DNA of 64,000 nucleotides from Nemertoderma westbladi. Taxonomy: Eukaryota; Xenacoelomorpha; Nemertodermatida; Nemertodermatidae. Below the pieces are notes generated by a model. That model did no database searches and was not told the DNA's origin. It saw only the letters and a list, made by a program, of their open reading frames with translations. The translations under genes were made by a program, and so were the position numbers. The DNA lies in assembly GCA_032718475.1 (NCBI GenBank), contig JAUCBJ010006596.1:1-64000 (forward strand), read 5' to 3'. Shown here piece by piece: positions 11,801 through 22,949 of this stretch. Numbering within the stretch: position 1 is the stretch's first letter; the number at the start of each line of letters is the position of its first letter.

Positions 11801-14785
11801 GAGTAGAGGATTGTTTCCTGGAATGTCGAGTCGTGCACGTTTTGTCGGCGAGGACAAGAGTAGAGGATTGTTTCCTGAAATGTCGAGTCGTGCACGTTTT
11901 GTCGGCGAGGACAAGAGTAGAGGATTGTTTCCTGGAATGTCGAGTCGTGCACGTTTTTTCGGCGAGGCAAGAGTAGAGGATTGTTTCCTGGAATGTCGAG
12001 TCGTGCACGTTTTGTCGGCGAGGACAAGAGTAGAGGATTGTTTCCTGGAATGTCAAGTCGTGCACGTTTTGTCGGCGAGGACAAGAGTAGAGGATTGTTT
12101 CCTGGAATGTCGAGTCGTGCACGTTTTGTCGGCGAGGACAAGAGTAGAGGATTGTTTCCTGGAATGTCGAGTCGTGCACGTTTTGTCGGCGAGGACAAGA
12201 GTAGAGGATTGTTTCCTGGAATGTCGAGTCGTGCACGTTTTGTCGGCGAGGACAAGAGTAGAGGATTGTTTCCTGGAATGTCGAGTCGTGCATGTTTTGT
12301 CGGCGAGGACAAGAGTAGAGGATTGTTTCCTGGAATGTCGAGTCGTGCACGTTTTGTTGGCGAGGACAAGAGTAGAGGATTGTTTCCTGGAATGTCGAGT
12401 CGTGCACGTTTTGTCAGCGAGGACAAGAGTAGAGGATTGTTTCCTGGAATGTCGAGTCGTGCACGTTTTGTCGGCGAGGACAAGAGTAGAGGATTGTTTC
12501 CTGGAATGTCAAGTCATGCACGTTTTGTCGGCGAGGACAAGCGTAGAGGATTGTTTCCTGGAATGTCGAGTCGTGCACGTTTTGTCGGCGAGGACAAGAG
12601 TAGAGGATTGTTTCCTGGAATGTCGAGTCGTGCACGTTTTGTCGGCGAGGACAAGAGTAGAGGATTGTTTCCTGGAATATCGAGTCGTGCACGTTTTGTC
12701 GGCAAGGACAAGAGTAGAGGATTGTTTCCTGGAATGTCGAGTCGTGCACGTTTTGTCGGCGAGGACAAGAGTAGAGTATTGTTTCCTGGAATGTCGAGTC
12801 GTGCACGTTTTGTCGGCGAGGACAAGAGTAGAGGATTGTTTCCTGGAATGTCGAGTCGTGCACGTTTTGTCGGCAAGGACAAGAGTAGAGGATTGTTTCC
12901 TGGAATGTCAAGTCGTGCACGTTTTGTCGGCGAGGACAAGAGTAGAGGATTGTTTCCTAGAATGTCGAGTCGTGCACGTTTTGTCGGCGAGGACAAGAGT
13001 AGAGGATTGTTTCCGGGAATGTCAAGTCGTGCACGTTTTGTCGGCGAGGACAAGAGTAGAGGATTGTTTCCTGGAATGTCGAGTCGTGCACGTTTTGTCG
13101 GCGAGGACAAGAGTAGAGGATTGTTTCCTGGAATGTTGAGTCGTGCACGTTTTGTCGGCGAGGACAAGAGTAGAGGATTGTTTCCTGGAATGTTGAGTCG
13201 TGCACATTTTGTCGGCGAGGACAAGAGTAGAGGATTGTTTCCTGGAATGTCGAGTCGTGCACATTTTGTCGGCGAGGACAAGAGTAGAGGATAGTTTCCT
13301 GGAATGTCGAGTCGTGCACGTTTTGTCGGCGAGGACAAGAGTAGAGGATTGTTTCCTGGAATGTCGAGTCGTGCACGTTTTGTCGGCGAGGACAAGAGTA
13401 GAGGATTGTTTCCTGGAATGTCGAGTCATGCACGTTTTGTCGGCGAGGACAAGAGTAGAGGATTGTTTCCTGGAATGTCGAGTCGTGCACGTTTTGTCGG
13501 CGAGGACAAGAGTAGAGGATTGTTTCCTGGAATGTTGAGTCGTGCACGTTTTGTCGGCGAGGACAAGAGTAGAGGATTGTTTCCTGGAATGTCGAGTCAT
13601 GCACGTTTTGTCGGCGAGGACAAGAGTAGAGGATTGTTTCCTGGAATGTCGAGTCGTGCACGTTTTGTCGGCGAGGACAAGAGTAGAGGATTGTTTCCTG
13701 GAATGTCGAGTCGTGCACATTTTGTCGGCGAGGACAAGAGTAGAGGATAGTTTCCTGGAATGTCGAGTCGTGCACGTTTTGTCGGCGAGGACAAGAGTAG
13801 AGGATTGTTTCCTGGAATGTCGAGTCGTGCACGTTTTGTCGGCGAGGACAAGAGTAGAGGATTGTTTCCTGGAATGTCGAGTCATGCACGTTTTGTCGGC
13901 GAGGACAAGAGTAGAGGATTGTTTCCTGGAATGTCGAGTCGTGCACGTTTTGTCGGCGAGGACAAGAGTAGAGGATTGTTTCATGGAATGTCGAGTCGTG
14001 CACGTTTTGTCGGCGAGGACAAGAGTAGAGGATTGTTTCCTGGAATGTCGAGTCATGCACGTTTTGTCGGCGAGGACAAGAGTAGAGGATTGTTTCCTGG
14101 AATGTTGAGTCGTGCACGTTTTGTCGGTGAGGACAAGAGTAGAGGATTGTTTCCTGGAATGTCAAGTCGTGCACGTTTTGTCGGCGAGGACAAGAGTAGA
14201 GGATTGTTTCCTGGAATGTCGAGTCGTGCACGTTTTGTCGGCGAGGACAAGAGTAGAGGATTGTTTCCTGGAATGTTGAGTCGTGCACGTTTTGTCGGCG
14301 AGGACAAGAGTAGAGGATTGTTTCCTGGAATGTCGAGTCATGCACGTTTTGTCGGCGAGGACAAGAGTAGAGGATTGTTTCCTGGAATGTCGAGTCGTGC
14401 ACGTTTTGTCGGCGAGGACAAGAGTAGAGGATTGTTTCCTGGAATGTCGAGTCATGCACGTTTTGTCGGCGAGGACAAGAGTAGAGGATTGTTTCCTGGA
14501 ATGTCGAGTCGTGCACGTTTTGTCGGCGAGGACAAGAGTAGAGGATTGTTTCCTGGAATGTCGAGTCATGCACGTTTTGTCGGCGAGGACAAGAGTAGAG
14601 GTTTGTTTCCTGGAATGTCGAGTCGTGCACGTTATGTCGGCGAGGACAAGAGTAGAGGATTGTTTCCTGGAATGTCGAGTCGTGCACGTTTTAAATGGAC
14701 TAAAATCAAAGAAATTGAATAAATCTACGGCTGCTAAAGCAGCTAAAAAGGCTAGGCCTAATTATAACACAATGGTGTATTTCTT
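5846..14785 (+). CDS. Predicted coding exon carrying the 57-bp minisatellite (product unknown)
   Basis: The left edge is an acceptor (TTTTTGTTATAG) directly before ATG at 5847, which encodes MAAIIGLADV. The right edge, after the array, encodes LNGLKSKKLNKSTAAKAAKK, a Lys/Ala-rich stretch, then ARPNYNTMVYF, and ends in a GTAAG donor at 14786. Both flanks use the same frame. The exon end leaves two bases of a codon, and the next exon at 15496 supplies the third base and continues open. Without the array the flanks would read ...ADV-LNG.... With the array, five 53-bp short units and a 1-base deletion shift the frame. The first stop after the ATG is at 6519-6521, so a full-length product is blocked. 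Either the gene is dead or the array is assembled or processed differently. I do not recognise the protein. Confidence 0.4.
5875..14691 (+). repeat. 57-bp minisatellite, about 155 units
   Basis: The unit begins ACGTTTTGTCGGCGAGGACA, continues AGAGTAGAGGATTGTTTCCT and ends GGAATGTCGAGTCGTGC. The period of 57 is 19 codons. Two forward frames (FPGMSSRARFVGEDKSRGL and VEDCFLECRVVHVLSARTR) and all three reverse frames (for example SSPTKRARLDIPGNNPLLL) are open. Only one forward frame contains a stop per unit. Short 53-bp units lacking AGAG occur near 6463, 7940, 8050, 9587 and 11691, and a 1-base deletion near 11967. Rare variants recur at 1.6-2.0 kb spacing, showing higher-order structure. Confidence 0.97.
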
Positions 14786-15495
14786 GTAAGAATTTAATAT
14801 TCATTACTTTATTTGTTTTATGTTTTTTCTGTTAATTTTTCGGTAGTGAGATTCGTAGTAAGTCATTGAAGGAGATACTTCAAGTGTTGGTAGACTTGGG
14901 TATTTGTGAAATTTCACATTTCCTCGGAGTTACGCATGTTTCTTTTAATTTTGTCTTTTTTCTTACTCTCAATGTAGTGATGAAATGTAGATGAAATATA
15001 CTGTATGGAAGTTGTACATATTCCATTTTTGATTATTATCAATATTTCTAATTGGAGTAATAGTTATGGAAATTAAAAGTAATTTTTATATACTAATCTG
15101 TAAGTGTATTCTATTTTGCAGTATTTAAAATTGATAGATTTTTTTTAAATCGAAGTTTTTTTGAATTGAAGTTTACAAATGTTAGAACTGCAGTGATATT
15201 TTTTGATATAATAATCTTTAATAAATTTATGTAGCGTAGGTGTGTTGGCTTTTGCTAATTAATTTATCGAAATATGTTTTGATCTAACGCAGATTTTTTG
15301 ATCTTGATAGTTTTTTATTTTTTATAAATAGAAGTAACTTTTATTGGAAAGACTCTTAATTTGAAAATTTTTAAATTTCCATGTTTGTGTGTTTCTATTT
15401 TTTTATTTATTATATCATGTCTATTATTTGTGGAATTTCTTATATGGTCATGTACTTTTGAAAAATATATTTTATTTTAAATAAATTTTTTTCAG
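14786..15495 (+). other. Predicted 710-bp intron
   Basis: It starts GTAAGAATTT and ends in a T-rich tract with TTTTTTTCAG. The interior is AT-rich and has no other content that I can recognise. The two flanking exons join in phase. Confidence 0.45.
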
Positions 15496-15772
15496 AGATT
15501 TGACATCATCGATGATGTTTATTGTTATAAATCATGGCCACGAGCAGAGCCGCAATTTATTTCAACCCAATGTGGGCGTGGGAACTAAGATCCGATTGTA
15601 CGAGCCTGCATTTAGAGGCGATAACTCCCACAAACTACCGATATTAGTAGTGGTTATGAGGCCTGTCCGTATTATTATGACCATGCAACCTCTTCCTGAA
15701 GTACCTATAACCGCTTTGGTGGAAAAGATGACACCCTTTAGTGTCCATGTTGAACATCTAGTATTGCGAGGT
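15496..15772 (+). CDS. Predicted coding exon downstream of the minisatellite exon
   Basis: Bounded by TTTTTTTCAG on the left and GAGGT|GTAAGT on the right, this segment is open in the frame set by the upstream exon (DLTSSMMFIVINHGHEQS, NVGVGTKIRLYEPAFRG, HKLPILVVVMRPVRI). It alternates hydrophobic beta-strand-like and charged segments, which could be a small beta-barrel, but I cannot name a family. No continuing exon was found with confidence in the next 1.5 kb. The donor could instead be two bases earlier. Confidence 0.45.
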
Positions 15773-17328
15773 GTAAGTTCAGTTAATTGTTGTACATTTC
15801 AATTTTAACTACATTATTAAAATATAAATTATTTTTATATTTATTTAATAACCATACTAATTACTATATAATTATAACTATATAATATTTAATATAAATT
15901 TTTATTAAATTTTTCAATGGATATTTTATATTTGAAGTTAAATTGAAGAAATATTAACATAAATATTTTATTTAAATTTTAGCTGTAAACAAAGGTAATT
16001 ATCAAATCGTATTTATTAGTCAAATGAGAGCGATTTTGTTAGTGTAGGACCTTCAAACAATATTATCATATGATAATAATAATTGCTATTTAATAAAAAA
16101 AAATTGTTACGAAATTTTACATGAACCATGGAAGTATATTTTTATTGTCATTTTCGAAACTATTTTACAGTTTTTTTTTTGATCATCGACATGAAATTTT
16201 ATTGGAAATTTTGACGCTTGTCGATATTACGATAGTTTGTCTGTTTCTCCGTTAGTATATTTTTGTTAAACTATATAAATATTTATCACCCTCTCCCCTA
16301 CCTCCCACCATTATTGTCGAGATACTTTATGTACGACTGTCCAGTTGCGAAAATGTTGAAGTATGTATGATTTTGGTGTATTATTTATGTACTAGTAGCC
16401 TCGCCTAACTTTTGAGATATGTGTGAATATACCCCTACTGTTACTGCTGTGGTAGATCCGAATACATTCCGTATTCGGTATGTATACGCATATTGTTGAT
16501 ATGTTTGACAAAATTAAATAAAATATGTCTAATAGAATCCACATAATCAAGACATGTTTGTTCATACACACGACAGTGCTATGGTGGTGCTGGTTGCACC
16601 TACTACCAGTACAAGTAAACCACATAATGGAGTCTACAGTATGTGCTTGGCTTCCCAGAGAGAGATAGACACTGGTTGGATGTGTACAATACAAGGCCGC
16701 TGTCCACTACGTCAAGATACAAAGAAGCAAGGTCTATGCAGCTATGCTTGAGGGCCAGATAATGTATGATAATGTACACCACAGAACTCATTATTTACAT
16801 GTTTGTTTGATTTAAACAAGAATGCAAATATAAAATATTAAAAAGTAGCATTCATATATTTTTTGTTAATTGTTTTCCGTAATGAAATACTTAGTTACGT
16901 CTGAATTTATTATTAATAGTACAATCCATTCTTGGCATCCAGAAAGTTTTCAACTACAAACAGCTTATGAATTCTAAATTAGCTAATTTGGTTACTAAGT
17001 TGGATTCATTGCATTTTTGTTTTTTTTTGTGTGCTTTGTAAGTTGCACATGTGTTCGCAACACAGTATTCTTTGTTTGTTGGGTGAAGAATTTTTTACCT
17101 TTCCATGGGACAACCTGTCTTGCCGCAGTATGTGATTCATGTTCATCAAGATTAGTCGTGGCTGTATCCAAGTGTGCTTGTTGTTCTCTGGCCTGTGGGT
17201 ATTCCGTTTTCTTTATGATTTCATAGTATTTTTTCCTCTTTTTGTTTACAAAGTCTTTGTAGTCCTTAAGTGATGTATATAAATCAATAGTCAATGGACC
17301 GCACAAGCTAAAGGCTCAAATACATTTT
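15773..17328. other. Non-coding stretch, no recognised feature
   Basis: AT-rich sequence with short open frames on both strands that show no family motif. A lysine-rich reverse-strand frame at 16995-17306 is compositionally protein-like but unsupported. It may be antisense noise or a scrap of an element next to the transposase relic. Confidence 0.5.
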
Positions 17329-18563
17329 TGTCTGTCGGATTGTTTATAATGCCTGTCTTCAGTTTTCAACCACTTACTGTAGGTGGAGACACTGACAAAA
17401 AAAGAAAACGAATATTGACTAAAAGTACATGTGGTGTTCTGTATAGAACAAACACCAGTGTACGGAAATCAGCAATGATAAAAGCAGCGACATTAAATCA
17501 ATTGACTGATTCTACATCAAATATATCTCCTGGTACTTCGGGTACGATATTATCAAAAAGTACAATTCATAGAGAACGCGCAAGGCAACGAGCTGATTTT
17601 TCTAAAGAGATTAAGGATTCATTTATTCCTACGAAATCCTTCATTCACTGGGATGGTAAATTGCTTCCTGATAACAGCAAAGGACAAACATGGTCAGTGG
17701 ATCGCTTAGCCATAGCAGTAACCTCAATTTCCAATGGATCCACTAAACTTTTAGGTATTCCAAAACTTAGATCTGGAGAAGGTGTATCGATGGCTGAAGC
17801 TGTTGTTGATAATATGGCATCATGGAATCTAAACAATGATGTTGTGGCCATGAGTTATGACACTACTAATAGCAACACTGGCAGACATAAAGGTGCTGCA
17901 ATGATAATTGAGAAGGAACTAAAGAAGGATATACTATGGCTGTCGTGTAGACATCACATGTACAAAGTATTATTGGGGGATGTGTTCGTTGTGTTTTGGA
18001 CCATCGAGCGGGCCTGATGTCGCATTGTTTAAACGAATAAAAGAATGTTGGCCAATCCTCAATAAGGCCAAACGTGACGGCACACCTTTAGCATCAGCAA
18101 CTCATGATGTGATAGCTTTCATTTCTGAGCAACTTAGCTTAGAGTATCCATGAGAGGATTATCGCGAATTTTAGCAGCTAGCAGCATGGTTTACTGGCAT
18201 TTCTCGTGATTTCGTTATTCGAAAACCTGGAGCAATGCACCATATGCCCGTTGGATGGCAAAGGCCATATATACACTTAAATGAGAAATATTATATGATG
18301 GAATCGGAATTACTAGCTGTGCAAAGATTTAACCGATTTGTTATAGCAATATACTTGAAGGCATGGTTCTCTTGTAGAATCTCATCGGATGCTCCCTTGA
18401 ATGACATTAATGTCATTCAACTACTCAATGACTATGATGATCCACAAATCAAAGAAGCAGAATTAAGGACAATGTTGCGGCATTCATGGTACTTAACCCC
18501 CGAGCTCTCTGCCCTTATTCTCTTCTCCAGTACAAACCGTCTTGCTGAACAATTGAACAGTTG
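17329..18563 (+). pseudogene. CRHH-motif (hAT-like) transposase relic, copy 1
   Basis: The readable frames give FIHWDGKLL, then MSYDTTNSNTGRHKGAA, LSCRHHMYK, GPSSGPDVALFKRIKE, KPGAMHH, RWMAKAIYTLK, then KAWFSCRISSDAPLND and LRHSWYLTPELSAL. This order belongs to a family of invertebrate transposase-like proteins with a D-TT-SNTG box and a CRHH box. The CRHH box resembles the CxxH motif of hAT enzymes, so hAT-like is an inference. The coding sequence is broken by a frameshift near 17985, stops near 18150 and 18168, and further shifts near 18245-18290. The right end is cut by a PLE tail at about 18563. A second relic lies at 37.6-38.6 kb. Confidence 0.6.
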
Positions 18564-19292
18564 TCAAACCGAACAAGCCCTGCGGGAACGACTGTCAAAA
18601 CACAGGTCGACCATGAGGGCTTACAGAAGGGAAGCTGAACCGGATGTAGGCGACAACGTCGAGTACATCCTTCTTGAGCATTTCCTGTCTTGCCCAATAT
18701 CGAACCTGAGAGTGACGGCTTTCCGGAGGTTCAGGGATGACTCGAGTAGGATCCATGCCGAGGCAAATTACATATACAGGTTTAAACCGCCATGGAATGC
18801 GTCTAAACCCGCAATTTGAAACCCCATATAATTACCGAGCGGTTCCGCTCTTATTTGGTGGCGAAACTATTACATCAATCATATAAACTGATTTACATGT
18901 AATATAAAGTAAGCGCATATGTGATTACGTATTTTTGGGAACAAAAAAACCAATTATAAAGTTTCGGGGCTGTGTATTGTGAATTTATTTAGACTTTAAT
19001 ACCCGGTGACGGGAATCTGTTTTTGGCGATATTTTACATTCTTGTTTGATCATTTACTTTATATTTATAAGGTTGTTAAAATTATATTGAATTTAGTTTA
19101 AAGGAATGTAGCTCGTAAGTAAACGTCACATTAGTAAACTGTTACGTACATATATTTTTTGAACCCTAATGTACCTTATGGTACAGTAGAAATACGCTCA
19201 TTTACTACATATTTTGCGTCTAAGCAACATATTTGATAACCCTACGTTGGGTGAGTCGGCAAGTATATTAATTATATATGAAATATTTAATA
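18564..19292 (+). mobile_element. Penelope-like element, 5'-truncated tail (unit 1)
   Basis: From about 18564 the sequence matches 23192-23934 almost base for base. It holds the end of the GIY-YIG endonuclease frame (QTEQALRERLSKHRST to EANYIYRFKPPWN, stop at 18817-18819) and the 3' UTR. It lies directly upstream of, and in the same direction as, the main PLE copy. This is the tandem, 5'-truncated arrangement known for Penelope elements. The transposase relic reads in frame into the endonuclease tail, making a chimeric open frame 18235-18819. Confidence 0.85.
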
Positions 19293-20214
19293 TGAAATTT
19301 GTGCGGGATATTATACTTCCTGGTTCAGTTATTTACTGTATATTGCTATGTATTTGTATGTGTTGTAAATATTTCTATTAGAAATTAGTTTAAAGGTTTC
19401 AGTTTAAGTTCTTTAAACATATTATATAAAAATTCGTAGGAGATATTTAATTTACTTTATTTTGTTTTGCTCCTCAATGAGTGTAAAGAATGTTTCATGT
19501 TACATACTGTATATTTTCATTTATTTTGGTGCCAATACTAATTAAATGTGGGAATCGATTTTGGAAATCTTTACGGATATAATACGTAGGTTGTCACATT
19601 TAGTAACTATGGTGCGGCTTGTACTACGCACAGGTTGTAGGCCCTATTGTGTATTTTTGTACAGTAGAAATACGCTCATTTACTATAGCCCCCACGAACG
19701 TGTTGGGTATAACCAGCCAGCATAAGTATAATTTCTTTAGTTTAGGATTACACGTTATAGAACTAATAACGAAATAATACATACTGTATAGGTGTTTGGG
19801 TTTGGGTCTCTTTCCCTGGGGTGTCATTAATAAAGGTGCACGTTTGTTTAATGTTGTTTATTTGCAACTATTGTTTTGAATGGATCTGTTTAGGCAATTT
19901 GCTGTCACGTATATGTAATATAAAGAAGGATAGGCCCTAAAAACTACAAACTACGCGTAGTTACAAGGGTGGGGACCTTGGGCAGCACCCCACCCCGGGG
20001 TCCTGTACCGGTCCGGTACCTAGACCAGTACTACATGACCACTGTGGTGTAGTTGGTTGCGGTTACGGGTTTTTTGTAGTACTTACCTAGGCCTATTTTT
20101 GTATTTTTTTATTGTAACATGTAAGTAAATATAAGCAACTGTATGTAGTCGGTGTGGTTTCCGTCTGTTTTGTTTGATTTATATCCTGAAGATGGCCCTA
20201 GTGGCAGAAATTAA

Positions 20215-21675
20215 TTGATAATAAAGAACCTGTTTGTTTTCTCATTAAGTCACCAGGGCTGTAATAACTCCAAAAAGAAAACCTATATTTCCTATATTAC
20301 AATGAATGCCCTAAAATCGGCTTGCCGCCGACTGAATGTTTTCAACATACCTACCGGAGTACGATGCGGCATCCGTAATTTATTTGTAGTCAAACAGAAG
20401 ATGGTTAGGATCCCACTCCAAATTCAGTACATGAAGCAATGTAAAACTCTGTCTGTAGTACCGGCCTACCTTAGGGCAACTTATCTCAGAGGTAGTAAGA
20501 GCTATGCTGATTTAGCTTTGACCTTCATTAAGAAAATGTTGTCTAGGGATATAAATAACTACTATAAACGGGAACGGGATATGTACAGAGTGTGGGGTTA
20601 CGAGTACAACTACTTTACGCGGTGGATACAGAGTAATATCCAGAACGGAACGCCGGGAGCTGACTGGGAAACTTTATTCCAATACGTGTTACGAGGGTTG
20701 GCCCGAATAGGGAAAGCAGAGAAGATGGAACGTGGTTGCATATTGGGTCGCAAGATGGAGGATAGTACTGAGTGGAGCAGAAGACAAAGGGACGAACGTG
20801 AGATACCAAGGTGGGCAGTACGGGAGCGGCTGGTGTTTAGACCGTTGGTTAAACGCACAGCGCGGGGGGCCCTGAAGGGGGGGGAGCCTACTAGGGGGAA
20901 AGCGGGTCTGGTAAATAACGTAGTGAACTTATCCTCTGTGGATATCACTGAGGAACAGAGGGAGATTTTAAGTTTGGGATTCGGTTACGTCCCGGTAAGG
21001 GAAAGGGGTTTAACGGATTTAATCGATGCGCACACCAGTGTATCTGAATTGGGATCCAAGTTAAGAAACGTTGTGCGTAGACGGGAGCGTTTAGAAGATA
21101 CGATACCGGTACAGGGAGGGGAGGCACGTATATTGACGGAACTGGGGTCGGAACAACGGGAAGTGTCCTTCGTCGCTACGCCGGAGAATGTGGGTTACGT
21201 TGTTCAACCAAGGAGGAGGGATAGAAATCGAGGGAGTGGGAGCGCATATATATGCGGTACCCGCATTAGTACTTTCCGGGGAAGGGACTTGTTTGAACCG
21301 AGGAGATTATTCGTCGACCAGGGAGCGCATCATATGGAGGACGAGGGGGGAGGTGGGGAGGACGGATCAGTCGACATCCTCTCATCAACACCAAATCAAA
21401 CCGGTATGGTAAGGAATATAACAAATATAGGAACGGGAAATGGGAATATAGGGGATATTTCGCCTGTATCGAGCAGAGATCAGCGTGGAGGGAGGTTAAA
21501 CTCCAACGTGGGTGTAGGGATACACGGGAAGCTCCGGTATAAGCAATTAGCCATTCCATATAAACAAAGATTCGTAGCACCTAGAGGGGATAATGTAGTC
21601 GTAGAGGAATTCATCAACGATCTACACAAAGCAGTGATAAAACCGGGAACGTCATTATCGTGGATACTCGCGTGA
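20215..21675 (+). CDS. PLE N-terminal region
   Basis: A 486-codon open frame opens soon after the hairpin motif, reading through MNALKSACRRLNVF and a basic, Arg-rich segment to FINDLHKAVIKPG. It has no domain I can name, apart from its C-terminal end. That end overlaps the start of the reverse transcriptase frame by 16 bases in another frame. The likely ancestral state is one continuous protein and a frameshift at about 21660. The natural start may be the ATG at 20301, and the first codon of the open stretch is not ATG. A near-identical but more broken copy lies at 27651-28320. Confidence 0.6.
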   Translation: MIIKNLFVFSLSHQGCNNSKKKTYISYITMNALKSACRRLNVFNIPTGVRCGIRNLFVVKQKMVRIPLQIQYMKQCKTLSVVPAYLRATYLRGSKSYADLALTFIKKMLSRDINNYYKRERDMYRVWGYEYNYFTRWIQSNIQNGTPGADWETLFQYVLRGLARIGKAEKMERGCILGRKMEDSTEWSRRQRDEREIPRWAVRERLVFRPLVKRTARGALKGGEPTRGKAGLVNNVVNLSSVDITEEQREILSLGFGYVPVRERGLTDLIDAHTSVSELGSKLRNVVRRRERLEDTIPVQGGEARILTELGSEQREVSFVATPENVGYVVQPRRRDRNRGSGSAYICGTRISTFRGRDLFEPRRLFVDQGAHHMEDEGGGGEDGSVDILSSTPNQTGMVRNITNIGTGNGNIGDISPVSSRDQRGGRLNSNVGVGIHGKLRYKQLAIPYKQRFVAPRGDNVVVEEFINDLHKAVIKPGTSLSWILA

Positions 21676-22943
21676 AGGAAGCGGAGCTAAAGATAATTTT
21701 AGCTGACGAATCAACTTATCGCAAACTGGAGTACGACCCAACGAGTAGATTTCGTGCCGACCTAATTAGGACTATTAAAGATATGAATATCAAAGATGAA
21801 TCGTTGAAACGTTATTTGGTACCCAGACATCCGTCTGAGGGATATATGTACCCCCTCTTCAAGGATCACAAAGAAGTCGACACCTGGTTGGACTGGGGCG
21901 ATGGAATCAAAGCACTGAAAGCGAGACCAATTATAGCTACGCGCGGAACTCTATCGGAACGTCCAGCGAAACTTTTGAACTCCATTATACAACCCCTCTT
22001 GGAACGTATGCCTCATTTCACTAAGGATTCCGCATCGGCCCGATCCTTCCTACCATCGGAACCATTGGAAAGCTCAACGTTTATGTCATTAGACGTCGTG
22101 GATATGTATCCGTCGGTGTCGCATGAAGTAGCCCTCGCCGCAGTGGACGCCGTGATAAGGGAAAATGAGGATTTATGCGAAGAAACTGGTTACTCGGTAC
22201 AACAAATAGCTTTATTATTAAAATACGTCATCGAGCATACGTATTTTTCTCACCAACGTTTATATTATGTTTTGATTAAGGGATTGGGGATGGGGGGACC
22301 GGCGGGTAAATCTATCGCCGTTATAGCGGTAGACCGCATCCATTCGCATGTTAATTTAATTTCCTTGTACAGCGCGTTATACTTCCGCACGTTCGTGGAT
22401 GACGGCCAAGGAATTTTCGCGGGACGGTTAACGGCGAGCGAGAAGGAAGATATAAAGGAACGTTACAATGCCGGTTGTCGTAATGTATTTGGGACTCCGG
22501 GAATAGCCTTTACAGTTGAATTTTCGACGGAACGAGCAGTTTTCCTGGATTTGGAGTTATCTAGGAACGTGGACGGCCGAATTACCACTGGGGTGCATTT
22601 TAAACCCTTGTCGAGGAAATTACCGATTCCGTACTCGAGTTTCCATAGTGCAAGGATGTTGGAGGCGGTAGTGTCGGGCCAATTGCAAAGATACGTCAGA
22701 CTCACGGGAGGGGGGGAGGCGTTGAATATAGCCGTTGACAGATATCTGACAGATTGTTTGATTTCGGGTTATCCACGGGCACTGTTGGAAAGGTTAAGGA
22801 GACTGGTGGTAGATGGGAAGTTTAAACCCGGGGCGGGGAGGTGTAGGGTGGAAAAGAAACGGGACATGGACGTCTCATATTTCTCGATGGACATGCGCTA
22901 TGCAGGACCAGCGAGGAATACCATTAGACAGCGGAGGCACTAA
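21660..22943 (+). CDS. PLE reverse transcriptase domain
   Basis: The 427-residue frame holds Penelope-type RT blocks in order: TYRKLEYDPTSRF near residue 20, YPLFKDHKE near 64, KARPIIATRGT near 85, SLDVVDMYPSVSHE near 145, GLGMGGPAGKSIA near 210, and the catalytic box FVDDGQGIF near 245, with the usual two aspartates. Later blocks are AVFLDLELSR and HFKPLSRKLPIPYSSFH. The frame ends in a premature stop after RQRRH. Shifting by one base continues it as AEALNREGFSIT. The start is a GTG-like codon, so it is not a true initiation site but the point where the frame changes from the upstream region. Confidence 0.88.
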   Translation: MDTRVKEAELKIILADESTYRKLEYDPTSRFRADLIRTIKDMNIKDESLKRYLVPRHPSEGYMYPLFKDHKEVDTWLDWGDGIKALKARPIIATRGTLSERPAKLLNSIIQPLLERMPHFTKDSASARSFLPSEPLESSTFMSLDVVDMYPSVSHEVALAAVDAVIRENEDLCEETGYSVQQIALLLKYVIEHTYFSHQRLYYVLIKGLGMGGPAGKSIAVIAVDRIHSHVNLISLYSALYFRTFVDDGQGIFAGRLTASEKEDIKERYNAGCRNVFGTPGIAFTVEFSTERAVFLDLELSRNVDGRITTGVHFKPLSRKLPIPYSSFHSARMLEAVVSGQLQRYVRLTGGGEALNIAVDRYLTDCLISGYPRALLERLRRLVVDGKFKPGAGRCRVEKKRDMDVSYFSMDMRYAGPARNTIRQRRH

Positions 22944-22949
22944 ATAGGG

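Noticed and set aside
5503-14722. Many long open frames on both strands across the 57-bp array
   Set aside because: They arise because the repeat period is a multiple of three. Only the frame linked to splice-like flanks was kept as a coding hypothesis.
16995-17306. Lysine-rich reverse-strand frame
   Set aside because: Protein-like composition only. No motif, no splice support and no second copy were seen.
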